NCBI RefSeq assembly: GCF_009192775.1
Contig: NZ_VTFX01000005.1
Location: forward strand, 682,001 to 746,000
Source of the DNA: Arthrobacter yangruifuii
GTDB taxonomy: Bacteria; Actinomycetota; Actinomycetes; Actinomycetales; Micrococcaceae
Direction of reading: 5' to 3'
Length of the DNA stretch: 64,000 bases
The position numbers and the translations under genes were made by a program. Within the stretch, counting starts at the first letter, position 1, and each line of letters starts with the position of its first letter. The notes under the pieces were generated by a model. It did not search any database. It worked only from the letters and a program-made list of their open reading frames with translations, and was not told where the DNA came from. Positions 8,147-17,143 of the stretch are shown piece by piece.

Positions 8147-8794
8147 ATGTTTGTCCTCACCATCGATCAGCGCAACAGCCAAGGCAGTGGAGATAAGGTT
8201 CCGGATCTTCTCCATGCCCTGGCGGACCTGCCCATGGTGCTGGCGTTCGAACGGTCAGTGGGTGATGAAATCCAGGGCGTCTGCGCCTCCGCCCACACCG
8301 CCGTCGATGCTGCCCTCCGCGTCCTGCGGGACGGCAACTGGTACGTGGGGATCGGCGTCGGCGACGTCCACGAACCCTTGCCGCGCAGCCCCCGCGAGGC
8401 AGGCGGGTCCGCTTTCGTTGCAGCACGCCAGGCCGTGGACCGGGCCAAAAAGACGGGGGACAGGCCGCCCGTTGCCGTAGCGGGTTCAGCCGGTGCGCCG
8501 GAGGCGGAGGCCGTCCTGGTCCTTCTCGGACGGCTGATCACTGAGCGGACCGACGCCGAATGGCGGATCCTGCAACACGTCGAACCCGGCAAATGGGGAA
8601 CCCAGACCGAAGCTGCCCGTAAGCTCGTCATCAGTTCGCAGGCGGTCAGTAAGGCGGTTCGCCGGGCCGGCTGGCAGGAGGAATGGGCCGCCCGGCCTGC
8701 TGCGGCGGTACTGCTGGAGCGCGCGGAGAGCCTTGCCGCAGCGGCCGGGACGAACAGCGGGACGCACAGCGGAAATACGGAGGGGGATCGGTAG
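8147..8794 (+). CDS. SatD-family / MarR-like regulator
   Basis: The 215-residue protein begins MFVLTIDQRNS and continues with a region in which a second conserved motif, ERSVGDEIQGV, is visible, as in SatD-family proteins. The C-terminal part (about residues 125-175) holds a helix-turn-helix: RTDAEWRILQHVEPGKWGTQTEAARKLVISSQAVSKAVRRAG reads as a MarR-like DNA-binding unit. The frame is open back to 8012 (45 more codons), but the preceding DNA is AT-richer and holds the repeated boxes and promoter. The next gene starts on the last base of its stop codon. SatD families are commonly encoded next to DUF3307 membrane proteins, which fits the neighbour here. The biological role is not known. Confidence 0.72.
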   Translation: MFVLTIDQRNSQGSGDKVPDLLHALADLPMVLAFERSVGDEIQGVCASAHTAVDAALRVLRDGNWYVGIGVGDVHEPLPRSPREAGGSAFVAARQAVDRAKKTGDRPPVAVAGSAGAPEAEAVLVLLGRLITERTDAEWRILQHVEPGKWGTQTEAARKLVISSQAVSKAVRRAGWQEEWAARPAAAVLLERAESLAAAAGTNSGTHSGNTEGDR

Positions 8795-9144
8795 TGGCTT
8801 TCCTTTGGGTTGTGCTCGGACTGCTGGCGGCAGCGCTGCTCGGCTGGCCGGTGACCGCCGGTGTGCTTCGAATTGCGCGTGACGTGGGGAATCCGCCTCC
8901 GCCGCCGCCCGCCGTGCTCCGTGGCGGGCTGGCGATCGGCATACTGGAACGCCTCGCGGTGGCGGCATCAATCCTCGCCGACGAGCCGGTGGCAATTGCC
9001 TACGTCGTCGCCGTCAAAGGCCTGGGCCGGTATGCCGAGCTGAAGGAAACCCCCGCGGCCGCGGAGCGCTTCATCATCGGCACGCTCACGTCCATGCTGT
9101 GGGCAGCGGCGGTGGCGGTTCCCGTCCGGCTGTACCTGCTGTAG
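8794..9144 (+). CDS. Small membrane protein resembling the C-terminal half of DUF3307
   Basis: This 116-residue protein has an N-terminal membrane helix, a proline-rich loop (VGNPPPPPP) and a C-terminal region whose pattern IGILERL...IAYVVAVKGLGRYAELKE...FIIGTLTSMLWA resembles the last third of DUF3307 membrane proteins. Those proteins are often partners of SatD regulators. It is shorter than usual DUF3307 proteins and seems to lack their N-terminal helices. The GTG start shares its G with the upstream TAG stop and has AGGGGG upstream, so it is translationally coupled. The function is unknown. Confidence 0.68.
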   Translation: MAFLWVVLGLLAAALLGWPVTAGVLRIARDVGNPPPPPPAVLRGGLAIGILERLAVAASILADEPVAIAYVVAVKGLGRYAELKETPAAAERFIIGTLTSMLWAAAVAVPVRLYLL

Positions 9145-9180
9145 CCGTCAGCCTCTTACGGCCGTGGCCCGGGCATCACG

Positions 9181-9186
9181 TACGCT
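9181..9186 (+). promoter_or_regulatory. -10 element TACGCT for a leaderless YciI transcript
   Basis: TACGCT is followed by 7 nt (GGAGGGC) and the ATG at 9194. The GGAGGG run ends 1 nt before the ATG, which is too close for a ribosome-binding site. Confidence 0.42.
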
Positions 9187-9193
9187 GGAGGGC

Positions 9194-9484
9194 ATGAGTA
9201 TTTTCGCAGTTGAGTATGTCTACGACGCCGATTCCGCCGAACTCCGCAACGAGCACCGTCCCGCGCACCGCCAGTGGCTGCAGCAGCTCGTGGACGAGGG
9301 CCATTGCCTTTCCGCTGGGGCGTTCGCCGACGGCGCGGGTGCGCTGCTCCTGTTCGTGGCCGAGGATGAAACCGGTTTGATCGCCCTGCTGAAGCAGGAC
9401 CCGTTTGCCGCCGTAGGTGCCATCTCGGGCATGAAGACCACGGCATGGAAACCCGCCCTCGGAGCCTTCTCCGACCTCTCGTAG
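9194..9484 (+). CDS. YciI-like protein (dimeric alpha-beta barrel)
   Basis: The 96-residue protein has the YciI pattern: a first strand FAVEYVYDAD, then RNEHRPAHRQWLQQLVDEG, a conserved R..H...L segment, then the strand GALLLFVAEDE and DPFAAVGAISGMKTTAW. YciI folds as a ferredoxin-like dimer with a His/Asp pocket and has been found alone or fused to other domains; its reaction is mostly unknown. The start is set by the family N-terminus and by the -10 element just upstream. It stands alone between the SatD-like pair and ispG. Confidence 0.85.
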   Translation: MSIFAVEYVYDADSAELRNEHRPAHRQWLQQLVDEGHCLSAGAFADGAGALLLFVAEDETGLIALLKQDPFAAVGAISGMKTTAWKPALGAFSDLS

Positions 9485-9623
9485 CCGGACGTTCTAAGCC
9501 CACAGTGATATTCGCCCGGCCCCGGCAGTCCCTGCCCGGGCCGGGGTGATAATAGGAAGGGCGCGTTTCTTTGGCGCGCGTTTCACAGCCTAATACCTGC
9601 CGTTTCGGCACATGGAGGACGTT

Positions 9624-10790
9624 TTGACCTCGGTCAACCTTGGAATGCCAGCCGCACCGCCGCCCACGCTTGCGCCGCGACGCAAAACCCGTCAGATCAA
9701 AGTGGGCTCCGTCGGAGTTGGCTCGGACTCGCCGATCAGCGTTCAGTCCATGACCACCACCCCCACCACGGACATCAACGGAACCCTGCAGCAGATCGCC
9801 GAACTGACGGCGTCGGGCTGCGATATTGTCCGGGTTGCCTGCCCGAGCGCCGACGACGCGGCCGCGCTGCCGATCATCGCGAAGAAGTCACAGATTCCCG
9901 TGATCGCGGACATCCACTTCCAGCCGAAGTATGTTTTCGCGGCTATCGACGCCGGCTGCGCAGCCGTTCGCGTGAATCCCGGAAATATCCGCAAATTCGA
10001 TGACCAGGTCAAGCAGATTGCCAATGCTGCCAAGGACGCAGGCGTGTCCATCCGCATCGGTGTCAACGCCGGTTCCCTGGATCCGCGGCTGCTGGCCAAG
10101 TACGGCAAGGCCACTCCGGAGGCACTGGTGGAATCCGCGGTCTGGGAAGCGTCCCTCTTCGAGGAGCACGACTTCCATGATTTCAAGATCTCGGTCAAGC
10201 ACAATGACCCGGTGGTCATGGTCCGCGCCTACGAACTGCTGGCCGAACGCGGCGACTGGCCGCTGCACCTGGGCGTGACCGAAGCCGGTCCCGCGTTCCA
10301 GGGCACCATCAAGTCCGCCACTGCCTTTGGCGCACTGCTGTCCAAGGGCATCGGGGACACCATCCGTGTCTCCCTCTCCGCCCCGCCGGTGGAGGAGGTC
10401 AAGGTGGGCAACCAGATCCTGCAGTCGCTGAACCTGCGTCCCCGCAAGCTCGAAATTGTGTCCTGCCCGTCCTGCGGCCGCGCCCAGGTGGATGTCTACA
10501 CGCTGGCCGAACAGGTCACCGCAGGCCTGGAAGGCATGACCATCCCGCTGCGCGTTGCCGTGATGGGCTGCGTAGTAAACGGCCCCGGTGAAGCACGCGA
10601 AGCGGACCTGGGTGTAGCCTCCGGTAACGGCAAAGGCCAGATTTTTGTCAAGGGCGAGGTCATCAAGACCGTCCCCGAGGACCAGATTGTGGAGACCCTC
10701 ATCGAAGAAGCGATGAGGATCGCAGAAGATATGGGAGAACCCGATGGCGAGGATGCTGGGACGGGTGGCCCCATGGTTACCGTCAGCTAA
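9624..10790 (+). CDS. ispG: 4-hydroxy-3-methylbut-2-enyl diphosphate synthase
   Basis: IspG (GcpE) converts methylerythritol cyclodiphosphate to HMBPP, the second-to-last step of the MEP pathway, with a [4Fe-4S] cluster. The cluster cysteines are C281 and C284 in SCPSCGRAQ and C316 in [11 protein letters not shown], followed by the cluster Glu. [10 protein letters not shown] at the N-terminus and VRVNPGNIR are further family marks. The 388-residue length is normal for the two-domain bacterial form. I chose the TTG at 9624 because GGAGG stands 5-6 nt upstream; the ATG at 9612 in the same frame has no such site. The pathway partner dxr lies upstream. The GNAT gene overlaps its end by 47 bp. Confidence 0.96.
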   Translation: MTSVNLGMPAAPPPTLAPRRKTRQIKVGSVGVGSDSPISVQSMTTTPTTDINGTLQQIAELTASGCDIVRVACPSADDAAALPIIAKKSQIPVIADIHFQPKYVFAAIDAGCAAVRVNPGNIRKFDDQVKQIANAAKDAGVSIRIGVNAGSLDPRLLAKYGKATPEALVESAVWEASLFEEHDFHDFKISVKHNDPVVMVRAYELLAERGDWPLHLGVTEAGPAFQGTIKSATAFGALLSKGIGDTIRVSLSAPPVEEVKVGNQILQSLNLRPRKLEIVSCPSCGRAQVDVYTLAEQVTAGLEGMTIPLRVAVMGCVVNGPGEAREADLGVASGNGKGQIFVKGEVIKTVPEDQIVETLIEEAMRIAEDMGEPDGEDAGTGGPMVTVS

Positions 10791-11649
10791 GTCCGATATC
10801 CGCAGCGCCGCCTCCAGTGCGGCGCTGCGGATCCTGGGTGACGGCGACACCGACGCACTCTGGGACCTGGCCGCCGCCGACCCGGTGGCCAACATTTTTA
10901 TGCTCTCCCATCTGGAAGCCGCCCGGACTGCGGCGCCCACCTCGGCCGGCGGCCGGGTGATCGGAGTGTTCGACGGCGGCACCCTCACCGGCGCCTGCTG
11001 GGCCGGAGTGAATGTGGTCCCGGTTGGCCTCGACGCCGCTGCCGGCCCCGAGGTCGGGCGGTATCTTGCCCGGTCCCGCAGCCGCGTCTCCTCCATTTTC
11101 GGTCCCGCGGAGGCCGTGCTCTCCATCTGGTCCGAGCTCCGGGACGTTTCACCCAAGCCCTTCGACGTCCGGCCCGAACAGCCGCTGATGCAGATGGCCG
11201 GGCGCTCCACGGTCACCCCGGCGCCGGGCCTGCGTCCTGCCCGGGTAGATGAACTGGACGTGCTGCTCCCGGCCTGTACCGCCATGTTCGAGGAGGAAGT
11301 GGGCTACTCGCCCGTGTCCAACGGCGACAGGCACTACCGTCAGCGGGTCAAGGGCCTGATCGAGCGCCGCCAGTCGCTGGTGGATTTCGACGCCGCCGGA
11401 CGCGTGGTGTTCAAAGCCGAACTCGGCACCGTCTCAGCGCAGGCGGTCCAGATCCAAGGGGTGTGGATGAACCCCGAATACCGCGGACAGGGGCTGAGCC
11501 GGTCCTACATGTCCGCCGTTGTGGCCGCCGCCCTGGACGTGGCTCCGCTCGTCAGCCTGTACGTCAACTCCTATAACGCGCCCGCCCGTGCCAGCTACGA
11601 GGCCGTCGGCTTCGAGCAGGTGGGCACCTTCGCCACCATCCTGTTCTAA
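10744..11649 (+). CDS. GNAT-family N-acetyltransferase with N-terminal DUF4081 region
   Basis: The 301-residue cytoplasmic enzyme has a C-terminal GNAT domain (about residues 160-300), with the acetyl-CoA loop [14 protein letters not shown] that matches the Q/RxxGxG motif A, and the usual [19 protein letters not shown]-terminal helix. The first 140 residues match the DUF4081-type helper domain seen in actinobacteria. It starts inside the end of ispG in another frame, so the two are probably one transcript. The gene often follows ispG in this group, but its acceptor substrate is unknown. Confidence 0.87.
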   Translation: MARMLGRVAPWLPSAKSDIRSAASSAALRILGDGDTDALWDLAAADPVANIFMLSHLEAARTAAPTSAGGRVIGVFDGGTLTGACWAGVNVVPVGLDAAAGPEVGRYLARSRSRVSSIFGPAEAVLSIWSELRDVSPKPFDVRPEQPLMQMAGRSTVTPAPGLRPARVDELDVLLPACTAMFEEEVGYSPVSNGDRHYRQRVKGLIERRQSLVDFDAAGRVVFKAELGTVSAQAVQIQGVWMNPEYRGQGLSRSYMSAVVAAALDVAPLVSLYVNSYNAPARASYEAVGFEQVGTFATILF

Positions 11650-11857
11650 GCCGTCCTGTCTGAGGCCATCCGGTCCGGCCCTACGCGTGCCGCGCCGGCA
11701 CCCGCCGCCGCTTCGCCGGGAATGCCGTAGGCTCTGGGCACGCGCACAGGCACGGGGAGCACAGTGTGCTGCGGTCCGGCCGCCGCCGGATGCCCCTGTG
11801 CCGCTGCGAAGGAACGGACAGGAACCTGTCCGCCGACGTCGACGTTGGGGGATTCCC

Positions 11858-12721
11858 ATGGCTATCTTCAGCACCGGGCCGAATGGTTCAGCGCGTCCAT
11901 GTTCTGCACGGCTCCGTTCCGCACGGGCGGAGAGCGGGCACCTGCGGGCGGGAGCCATCGGCATCGGCCTGGCGCTGGCCGTGCTCCTTTCCGGGTGCGG
12001 GGGAGAGGACAAACCTGCCGGCGCGAACAGCACTGGCCCCACGCCGTCGGACTCCCCGCACGCGTCGAACTCCGCCCGGCCGTCGCCGTCGACCGCGGTC
12101 TCCCAGGGCACCGCCGCCGGGCAGGGAACCCGCAGCAGCGCGGAGCTGGCTGCCGCCCTGGAGGGGTTGAAAACCGACCTCAACATGAGCGGCACGGTAG
12201 TGGAGGAAGCGCAGCTGAAGGCATCCACGATGCAGAGTGCGGAAGCCCTCAAGGGCGTCGAATACACCCCCTGCAACCCCACCGAGGGCACGGACCCGAC
12301 GAGGGCCGTACGCGAGGCCAGCATGGCCGCCATGGTGGTTCCCGGCAACGCACCGCGGGTACAGGACAGCATCTCCGTCCTGAGCTGGCCGGACGAGGAG
12401 CCGGTTGCGGACGAAATCGAGGCGAGCATACGGCAGCTGTCGGCCTGCCCCGAGTTCACTCTGACCGCCAACGGCCGGACGGTGTCCTCGGCCACGGAAG
12501 CGGTGGACATGCCGCCGCTCGGTGATGCTTCCCAGGCCTACGTCACCCGCCAAACCGTGGACGGCGCCACGCAGACGTCCCTGGTCCTGACGGCCTGGTC
12601 CGGGACGAATTCAGCGCAGATCACCCTTTATGAGGTGGATCCCCAGGAAAGCGTGCGTTGGGCCGCAGCCATCCTTGAAGCGGTACTGGACCGGATCGGG
12701 GCCGGCAGCGGTTTAGGGTGA
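11858..12721 (+). CDS. Secreted lipoprotein 1 of a tandem family
   Basis: This 287-residue protein has a long basic N-region (about 30 residues), a hydrophobic stretch and the lipobox LLSGC with the lipidated Cys at 47. A Ser/Pro/Thr-rich linker follows, then a globular region from about residue 90. Two cysteines in that domain (in YTPCNPTEG and LSACPEFTL) occupy places equivalent to Cys pairs in the two downstream genes, and a disulfide is likely. The fold may be related to the PknH-type extracellular sensor domain, but that is a guess. The ATG follows a G-rich site (TTGGGGGATT). It is the most divergent of the three paralogs. Confidence 0.8.
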   Translation: MAIFSTGPNGSARPCSARLRSARAESGHLRAGAIGIGLALAVLLSGCGGEDKPAGANSTGPTPSDSPHASNSARPSPSTAVSQGTAAGQGTRSSAELAAALEGLKTDLNMSGTVVEEAQLKASTMQSAEALKGVEYTPCNPTEGTDPTRAVREASMAAMVVPGNAPRVQDSISVLSWPDEEPVADEIEASIRQLSACPEFTLTANGRTVSSATEAVDMPPLGDASQAYVTRQTVDGATQTSLVLTAWSGTNSAQITLYEVDPQESVRWAAAILEAVLDRIGAGSGLG

Positions 12722-12846
12722 GCAGGACCACACCGATAGGATGCTCAGTGAACTTCCTACCCGGGAGTCATGGCACCACTGCTGCCGGCAGGCTGACCGC
12801 CGCGGCCGCGGCGGAGCCCAGCGGATTATTCATATTTGGGGGACTA

Positions 12847-13557
12847 GTGAAGAACAGCATCAAGGCAGGCGCCCTGTTGGTAGCCGGCGTTATTGCCCTG
12901 TCGGGCTGCGGCAGCTCGGAAGGAACGTCCGGCTCCGCGGAGGGAGAGACGTCCTCACCGACGCCCACCCTCGCCGTCGGCCAGAACCAGTATTCAGCGG
13001 ATGAGCTCGAAGATGCGCTCAAGGCCGCCCGGGAGGACGGGGTGGTGACGGGCGACATCGAAAACGACGGGATGCTGCGGCCGCAGTTTGAGGAATCCTC
13101 CTACAAGGACCTCACCATCAAGCCCGAACAGTGCGCAGCCCTGCTTTCCTCCACCTTCGACCGGAAGATCCAGGACGGCAACCTCGCCTTCGGCGGGCTC
13201 AATGACTCCGACGTCGTGACACTGGTCAGCTATAAAGACGCCTCAGTCCTCGAGGAGCAGGTCGACGCCAGCGGACAGGCACTGACGGACTGCGCCGAAT
13301 TCCAGATGGATAACGGCATGGGGCAGATCAACGCATCGCTGGAGAAGATTGACGCCTCCACCGAAGCGCCGGTCACCCAGGCGTACCGGACAACCATCGG
13401 CGCGATGGACTCGCAGGGCACCGCCGTCCACGTCATGGGCATCTCCGGCACCGTCCAGGTCAGCGCGACCCTGTTCGATCCGGCAGACGTTGACGGGGCG
13501 GTCGCAGACGGGGAAGAAGCCGTCAACGCGGTCCTCGCCGCGCTGGACAAGAAATAA
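12847..13557 (+). CDS. Secreted lipoprotein 2 of a tandem family
   Basis: The 236-residue protein starts with a short signal peptide and the lipobox ALSGC, lipidated at Cys21. An acidic Ser/Glu/Thr linker leads to a globular domain of about 185 residues. Cysteines in PEQCAALL and TDCAEFQ are shared with the next gene. I chose the GTG at 12847 because it gives a perfect signal peptide and has a GGGGGA site upstream; the open frame back to 12718 is not signal-like. The first 25 residues are nearly identical to those of the next gene, which shows recent duplication. No function can be assigned, and a surface sensor or binding protein is likely. Confidence 0.84.
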   Translation: MKNSIKAGALLVAGVIALSGCGSSEGTSGSAEGETSSPTPTLAVGQNQYSADELEDALKAAREDGVVTGDIENDGMLRPQFEESSYKDLTIKPEQCAALLSSTFDRKIQDGNLAFGGLNDSDVVTLVSYKDASVLEEQVDASGQALTDCAEFQMDNGMGQINASLEKIDASTEAPVTQAYRTTIGAMDSQGTAVHVMGISGTVQVSATLFDPADVDGAVADGEEAVNAVLAALDKK

Positions 13558-13652
13558 CCGGACGGAAGGCCCGCGGCACACAGAGGCAGACGGGCTGCCG
13601 TACCACCACTGCGTCTCACGAGAACTGCAGAACATCCAACACTGGGGGAACC

Positions 13653-14375
13653 ATGAAGAACACCGTCAAAGCCGGCGCACTCCTCGTCGCAGGCGTCATC
13701 GCACTGTCGGGCTGCGGCAGCTCCGAGGGCGAGCAGGCACCCGCAGCTGCTGAAACCACGGCCGCGTCCGCCACGCCCACCCCGACTGCGGAAGCTCAGC
13801 AGTATTCCGCCGCCGACCTGGAAACTGCCCTTACCGCGGTCAGGGACGAACGCGGCATGACCGGACTGGTGGTCAATGACGCAAGCCTGCGGCCGCAGCT
13901 GGAGCGGACGGCGGACGCGCTCCAGAACATTGTCATCACGCCCGAGGTCTGCGGCGACCTGGTGACCAACAATCTGGCTGAGAAGGTCGACAGCGCCAAC
14001 GTGGCAGTCATGCAGCTCAACCAGACCGATGCCGTGACCATCCTCAGCTATGAGGACGCCTCATTCATCGAGGGCCAGATCGAAAGCAACGCCAAACAGG
14101 TGGACCAGTGCGCGGAATTCCAGATGGAAGTCGACGGACAGGTGTCCTCGGCCACCGGCAAGACGGTTGAGGCGTCCACGGATGCCGAAACCACGGAAGC
14201 ATACAGTTCGGTGGTGACGACGGGGGCCGAGGTGCTGGAGGGCTATCAGATCAGCGGTTTCTCGGGCACCACCAACATCAGCGTCAGCATGACCAACCCG
14301 GCGGACTCCGACGGGGCGGTTGCCGCTGCCGAGGAACTCATCAACGAGATTCTGGCGGAACTGGAAAAGAAGTAG
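13653..14375 (+). CDS. Secreted lipoprotein 3 of a tandem family
   Basis: The 240-residue lipoprotein is a paralog of the preceding gene: the same signal peptide with [15 protein letters not shown] (Cys21), an Ala/Thr/Pro-rich linker, and the same domain starting with [11 protein letters not shown]. Conserved cysteines lie in PEVCGDLV and DQCAEFQME. The alternating pattern of a ligand-binding beta sandwich is plausible, but no catalytic motif is seen. The start is supported by CTGGGGGAACC upstream of the ATG. A strong GC hairpin after the stop probably ends transcription. Confidence 0.85.
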   Translation: MKNTVKAGALLVAGVIALSGCGSSEGEQAPAAAETTAASATPTPTAEAQQYSAADLETALTAVRDERGMTGLVVNDASLRPQLERTADALQNIVITPEVCGDLVTNNLAEKVDSANVAVMQLNQTDAVTILSYEDASFIEGQIESNAKQVDQCAEFQMEVDGQVSSATGKTVEASTDAETTEAYSSVVTTGAEVLEGYQISGFSGTTNISVSMTNPADSDGAVAAAEELINEILAELEKK

Positions 14376-14397
14376 CCCGCTACCGCCCGTACCCCGG

Positions 14398-14434
14398 GGC
14401 GGGGCCGGACCTGCAGCGCGGGTCCGGCCCCGCC
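14398..14434 (+). terminator. GC-rich terminator after the lipoprotein cluster
   Basis: A perfect 14-bp inverted repeat (GGCGGGGCCGGACC and its complement) with a 9-nt loop lies 23 bp after the stop codon. It has no T-tract, as is common for terminators in GC-rich actinobacteria. Confidence 0.65.
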
Positions 14435-14539
14435 GTCGTCGTACGCCCCTGTCCGGCATCCGGACCGGGGCGCGTTAGATTAGTAGGGAATACATTCCTT
14501 GCAGATGCAGCCGAGTGGCTGCAGAAACGGATTCCCAGC

Positions 14540-16339
14540 GTGGTCCTTCGACTTTCCACCCTTTTCCTGCGCACCCTGCGCGAAGACCCGGCCGACGCCG
14601 ACGTCGCCAGCCACCGGCTCCTGGTCCGTGCCGGCTACATCCGCCGCGCCGCCCCGGGCATCTACTCCTGGCTGCCGCTGGGCCTGCGGGTGCTGGGCAA
14701 GGTGGAGAACATCATCCGTGAGGAAATGGCCGCCATTGGCGCGCAGGAAGTCCACTTCCCCGCACTGCTGCCGCGCGAGCCGTATGAAATCTCCAACCGC
14801 TGGACCGAATACGGCGAGAACCTGTTCCGCCTGCAGGACCGCAAGGGAGCGGACTACCTGCTGGCACCGACCCACGAGGAGATGTTCACCCTCCTGGTCA
14901 AGGATCTCTACAGCTCCTACAAGGACCTCCCGGTGTCCCTGTTCCAGATCCAGACCAAGTACCGTGACGAGGCGCGGCCGCGCGCCGGGCTGCTCCGCGG
15001 CCGCGAATTCATCATGAAGGATTCCTACTCCTTCGACATTGATGATGAAGGCCTGGACGCCAGCTATCAGGCGCACCGCGGCGCCTACCTGCGCATCTTC
15101 GAGCGCCTGGGCCTGGAAATCGTCGTCGTCTCGGCAGTATCCGGCGCCATGGGCGGGTCCAAGAGCGAGGAATTCCTGCACCCGATGGAGGTCGGCGAGG
15201 ACACCTATGTGCGCTCGGCCGGAGGCTACGCCGCCAACGTCGAAGCCGTCACCACCGTGGTTCCCGCCGAGATCGACTACACCGGCGCACCTGATGCCCG
15301 CGTGGTGGACACTCCCGACACCCCGACCATCGACACCCTGGTCAACGACGTCAACGCCCGGTTCCCGCGCGAATCGGGCAGCTGGACTGCTGCAGACACC
15401 CTGAAGAACGTGGTGCTCGCCGTCACCCTGCCCACCGGGGAACGGCGGATCGTGGTGGTCGGCGTTCCGGGTGACCGCGCCGTCGACCTCAAGCGCATCG
15501 AAGCCAACATCAGCTCCCATGTGGGAATGGGCGGCGAGCTGGCAGTGGACGCCGCCACGGACGAGGACCTCAAGAAGCACCCCGGACTGGTCAAGGGTTA
15601 CATCGGCCCGGGCCTGTCCGTGGAGGAACCCGTCCTGGGTGAGGAATCCGCCACCGGCCTGCTGTACCTGGTGGATCCCCGCGTGGTTTCCGGCACCAGC
15701 TGGATCACCGGCGCGAATGAGCCCGGCAAGCACGTCATCGGCCTCATCGCCGGCCGCGACTTCACCTGGGATGGAACCATCGAGGCCGTCGAGGTCCGCG
15801 AAGGCGACGAGGCCCCGGACGGATCCGGTCCGCTCGAGGCCGCCCGCGGCATCGAAATGGGCCACATCTTCCAGCTCGGCCGCAAGTACGCCGAAGCCCT
15901 GGGCCTGAAGGTCCTGGACAAGAACGGCAAGCTGGCCACCGTGACCATGGGCTCCTACGGCGTCGGCGTGACCCGCGCCGTTGCCGCCCTCGCCGAGTCA
16001 CACCACGATGACAAGGGGATCATCTGGCCCCGCGCCGTCGCCCCGGCTGATGTCCACGTGGTTGCCACCGGCCGCGGCGCGGAGATTTTCGACGCCGCCG
16101 CACAGCTCTCGGGGGAACTTGAGGCTGCCGGACTGGAAGTCATCTATGACGACCGCCCCAAGGTCTCCCCGGGCGTGAAGTTCGGCGACGCCGAATTGAT
16201 CGGTGTCCCCACCATCCTGGTGGTCGGCCGCGGCCTCGCGGACGGCGTCGTGGAAATCAAGGACCGCGCCACCGGTGTTGCCGAGAACGTACCCGTCGCC
16301 GAAGCGGTGGAGTACGTGCGCCGCGCCGTCCAGCAGTAA
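14540..16339 (+). CDS. proS: Prolyl-tRNA synthetase, bacterial type with editing domain
   Basis: ProRS charges tRNA-Pro in the cytoplasm. The 599-residue length and the central insertion between motifs 2 and 3 show the bacterial (E. coli-like) form with an editing domain (about residues 225-385) that clears Ala-tRNA-Pro. Class II motifs are visible: [19 protein letters not shown] is motif 2 near residue 153, and [10 protein letters not shown] in the C-terminal half is motif 3. The anticodon-binding domain with [11 protein letters not shown] follows. The GTG at 14540 lies at the family N-terminus ([20 protein letters not shown]). A TAGATT box about 65 bp upstream could be its -10. The permease gene follows 6 bp after the stop. 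Confidence 0.96.
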   Translation: MVLRLSTLFLRTLREDPADADVASHRLLVRAGYIRRAAPGIYSWLPLGLRVLGKVENIIREEMAAIGAQEVHFPALLPREPYEISNRWTEYGENLFRLQDRKGADYLLAPTHEEMFTLLVKDLYSSYKDLPVSLFQIQTKYRDEARPRAGLLRGREFIMKDSYSFDIDDEGLDASYQAHRGAYLRIFERLGLEIVVVSAVSGAMGGSKSEEFLHPMEVGEDTYVRSAGGYAANVEAVTTVVPAEIDYTGAPDARVVDTPDTPTIDTLVNDVNARFPRESGSWTAADTLKNVVLAVTLPTGERRIVVVGVPGDRAVDLKRIEANISSHVGMGGELAVDAATDEDLKKHPGLVKGYIGPGLSVEEPVLGEESATGLLYLVDPRVVSGTSWITGANEPGKHVIGLIAGRDFTWDGTIEAVEVREGDEAPDGSGPLEAARGIEMGHIFQLGRKYAEALGLKVLDKNGKLATVTMGSYGVGVTRAVAALAESHHDDKGIIWPRAVAPADVHVVATGRGAEIFDAAAQLSGELEAAGLEVIYDDRPKVSPGVKFGDAELIGVPTILVVGRGLADGVVEIKDRATGVAENVPVAEAVEYVRRAVQQ

Positions 16340-16345
16340 CCTTCC

Positions 16346-17143
16346 ATGGTCTCCGGTCTCGAGGATGTCACGCTTGCCACCATCGCGCTTGTGGTGGTGG
16401 CAGGCCTGGCCGCCGGCTGGGTGGATGCCGTCGTCGGCGGCGGGGGGCTGATCCAGCTTCCGGCTTTGCTCCTCGTGCCCGGGATCAGCCCGGTCCAGGC
16501 CCTGGCCACCAACAAAATGGGCTCTATCTTCGGTACCACCACCAGTGCCGTCACCTATTACCGGCGGGCCCATCCGGATCTACGCACGGCGCTGCCGATG
16601 GCCGTGATCGCGCTGGCGGGCAGCTTCGGCGGAGCCGTCATCGCGGCGTCGCTGCCGTCGTCGGTCTTCAAGCCGGTCATAGTGGTGGCCCTGGTGGCGG
16701 TGGCCGTGTTCACCGCCACCAAACCCACGGTCGGCGAGCTGACCCAGCTGCGCCACACCGGCCGCCGGCACTACGGCACGGCAGCGGGCATCGGCCTGGT
16801 GATCGGTTTCTATGACGGGCTGATCGGCCCCGGAACCGGCTCGTTCCTGATCATTGCCATGGTGACGCTGCTCGGCTACAACTTCCTTGCGGCCAGCGCC
16901 AAGGCCAAGATCGTCAACATGGCCACCAACCTCGGGGCCCTGGCCTTTTTCCTGCCGCACGGGTCGCTGCTCTGGGGACTGGGCCTGGTGCTCGGGTTCG
17001 CCAATATGATCGGCGGCTATCTCGGTGCCCGGATGGCCGTGAAACAGGGCAGCAAATTCATCCGCATCGTCTTCCTGGTGGTCGTTGCCGCACTGATCGT
17101 CAAGCTCGGCCACGACGTCTGGGTGGAGAACATCCGCGGCTAG
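16346..17143 (+). CDS. TauE/SafE-family (TSUP) membrane permease
   Basis: The 265-residue protein has about eight hydrophobic segments and the family signature GWVDAVVGGGGLIQLPALLL at its start, with the repeated half YDGLIGPGTGSFLII in the second half. The family exports or imports sulfur-containing organic anions, sulfite or related compounds across the inner membrane. It follows proS by 6 bp, so it may be read through from it. Its stop codon overlaps that of the convergent kinase gene by 4 bp (CTAG). The substrate is unknown. Confidence 0.9.
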   Translation: MVSGLEDVTLATIALVVVAGLAAGWVDAVVGGGGLIQLPALLLVPGISPVQALATNKMGSIFGTTTSAVTYYRRAHPDLRTALPMAVIALAGSFGGAVIAASLPSSVFKPVIVVALVAVAVFTATKPTVGELTQLRHTGRRHYGTAAGIGLVIGFYDGLIGPGTGSFLIIAMVTLLGYNFLAASAKAKIVNMATNLGALAFFLPHGSLLWGLGLVLGFANMIGGYLGARMAVKQGSKFIRIVFLVVVAALIVKLGHDVWVENIRG

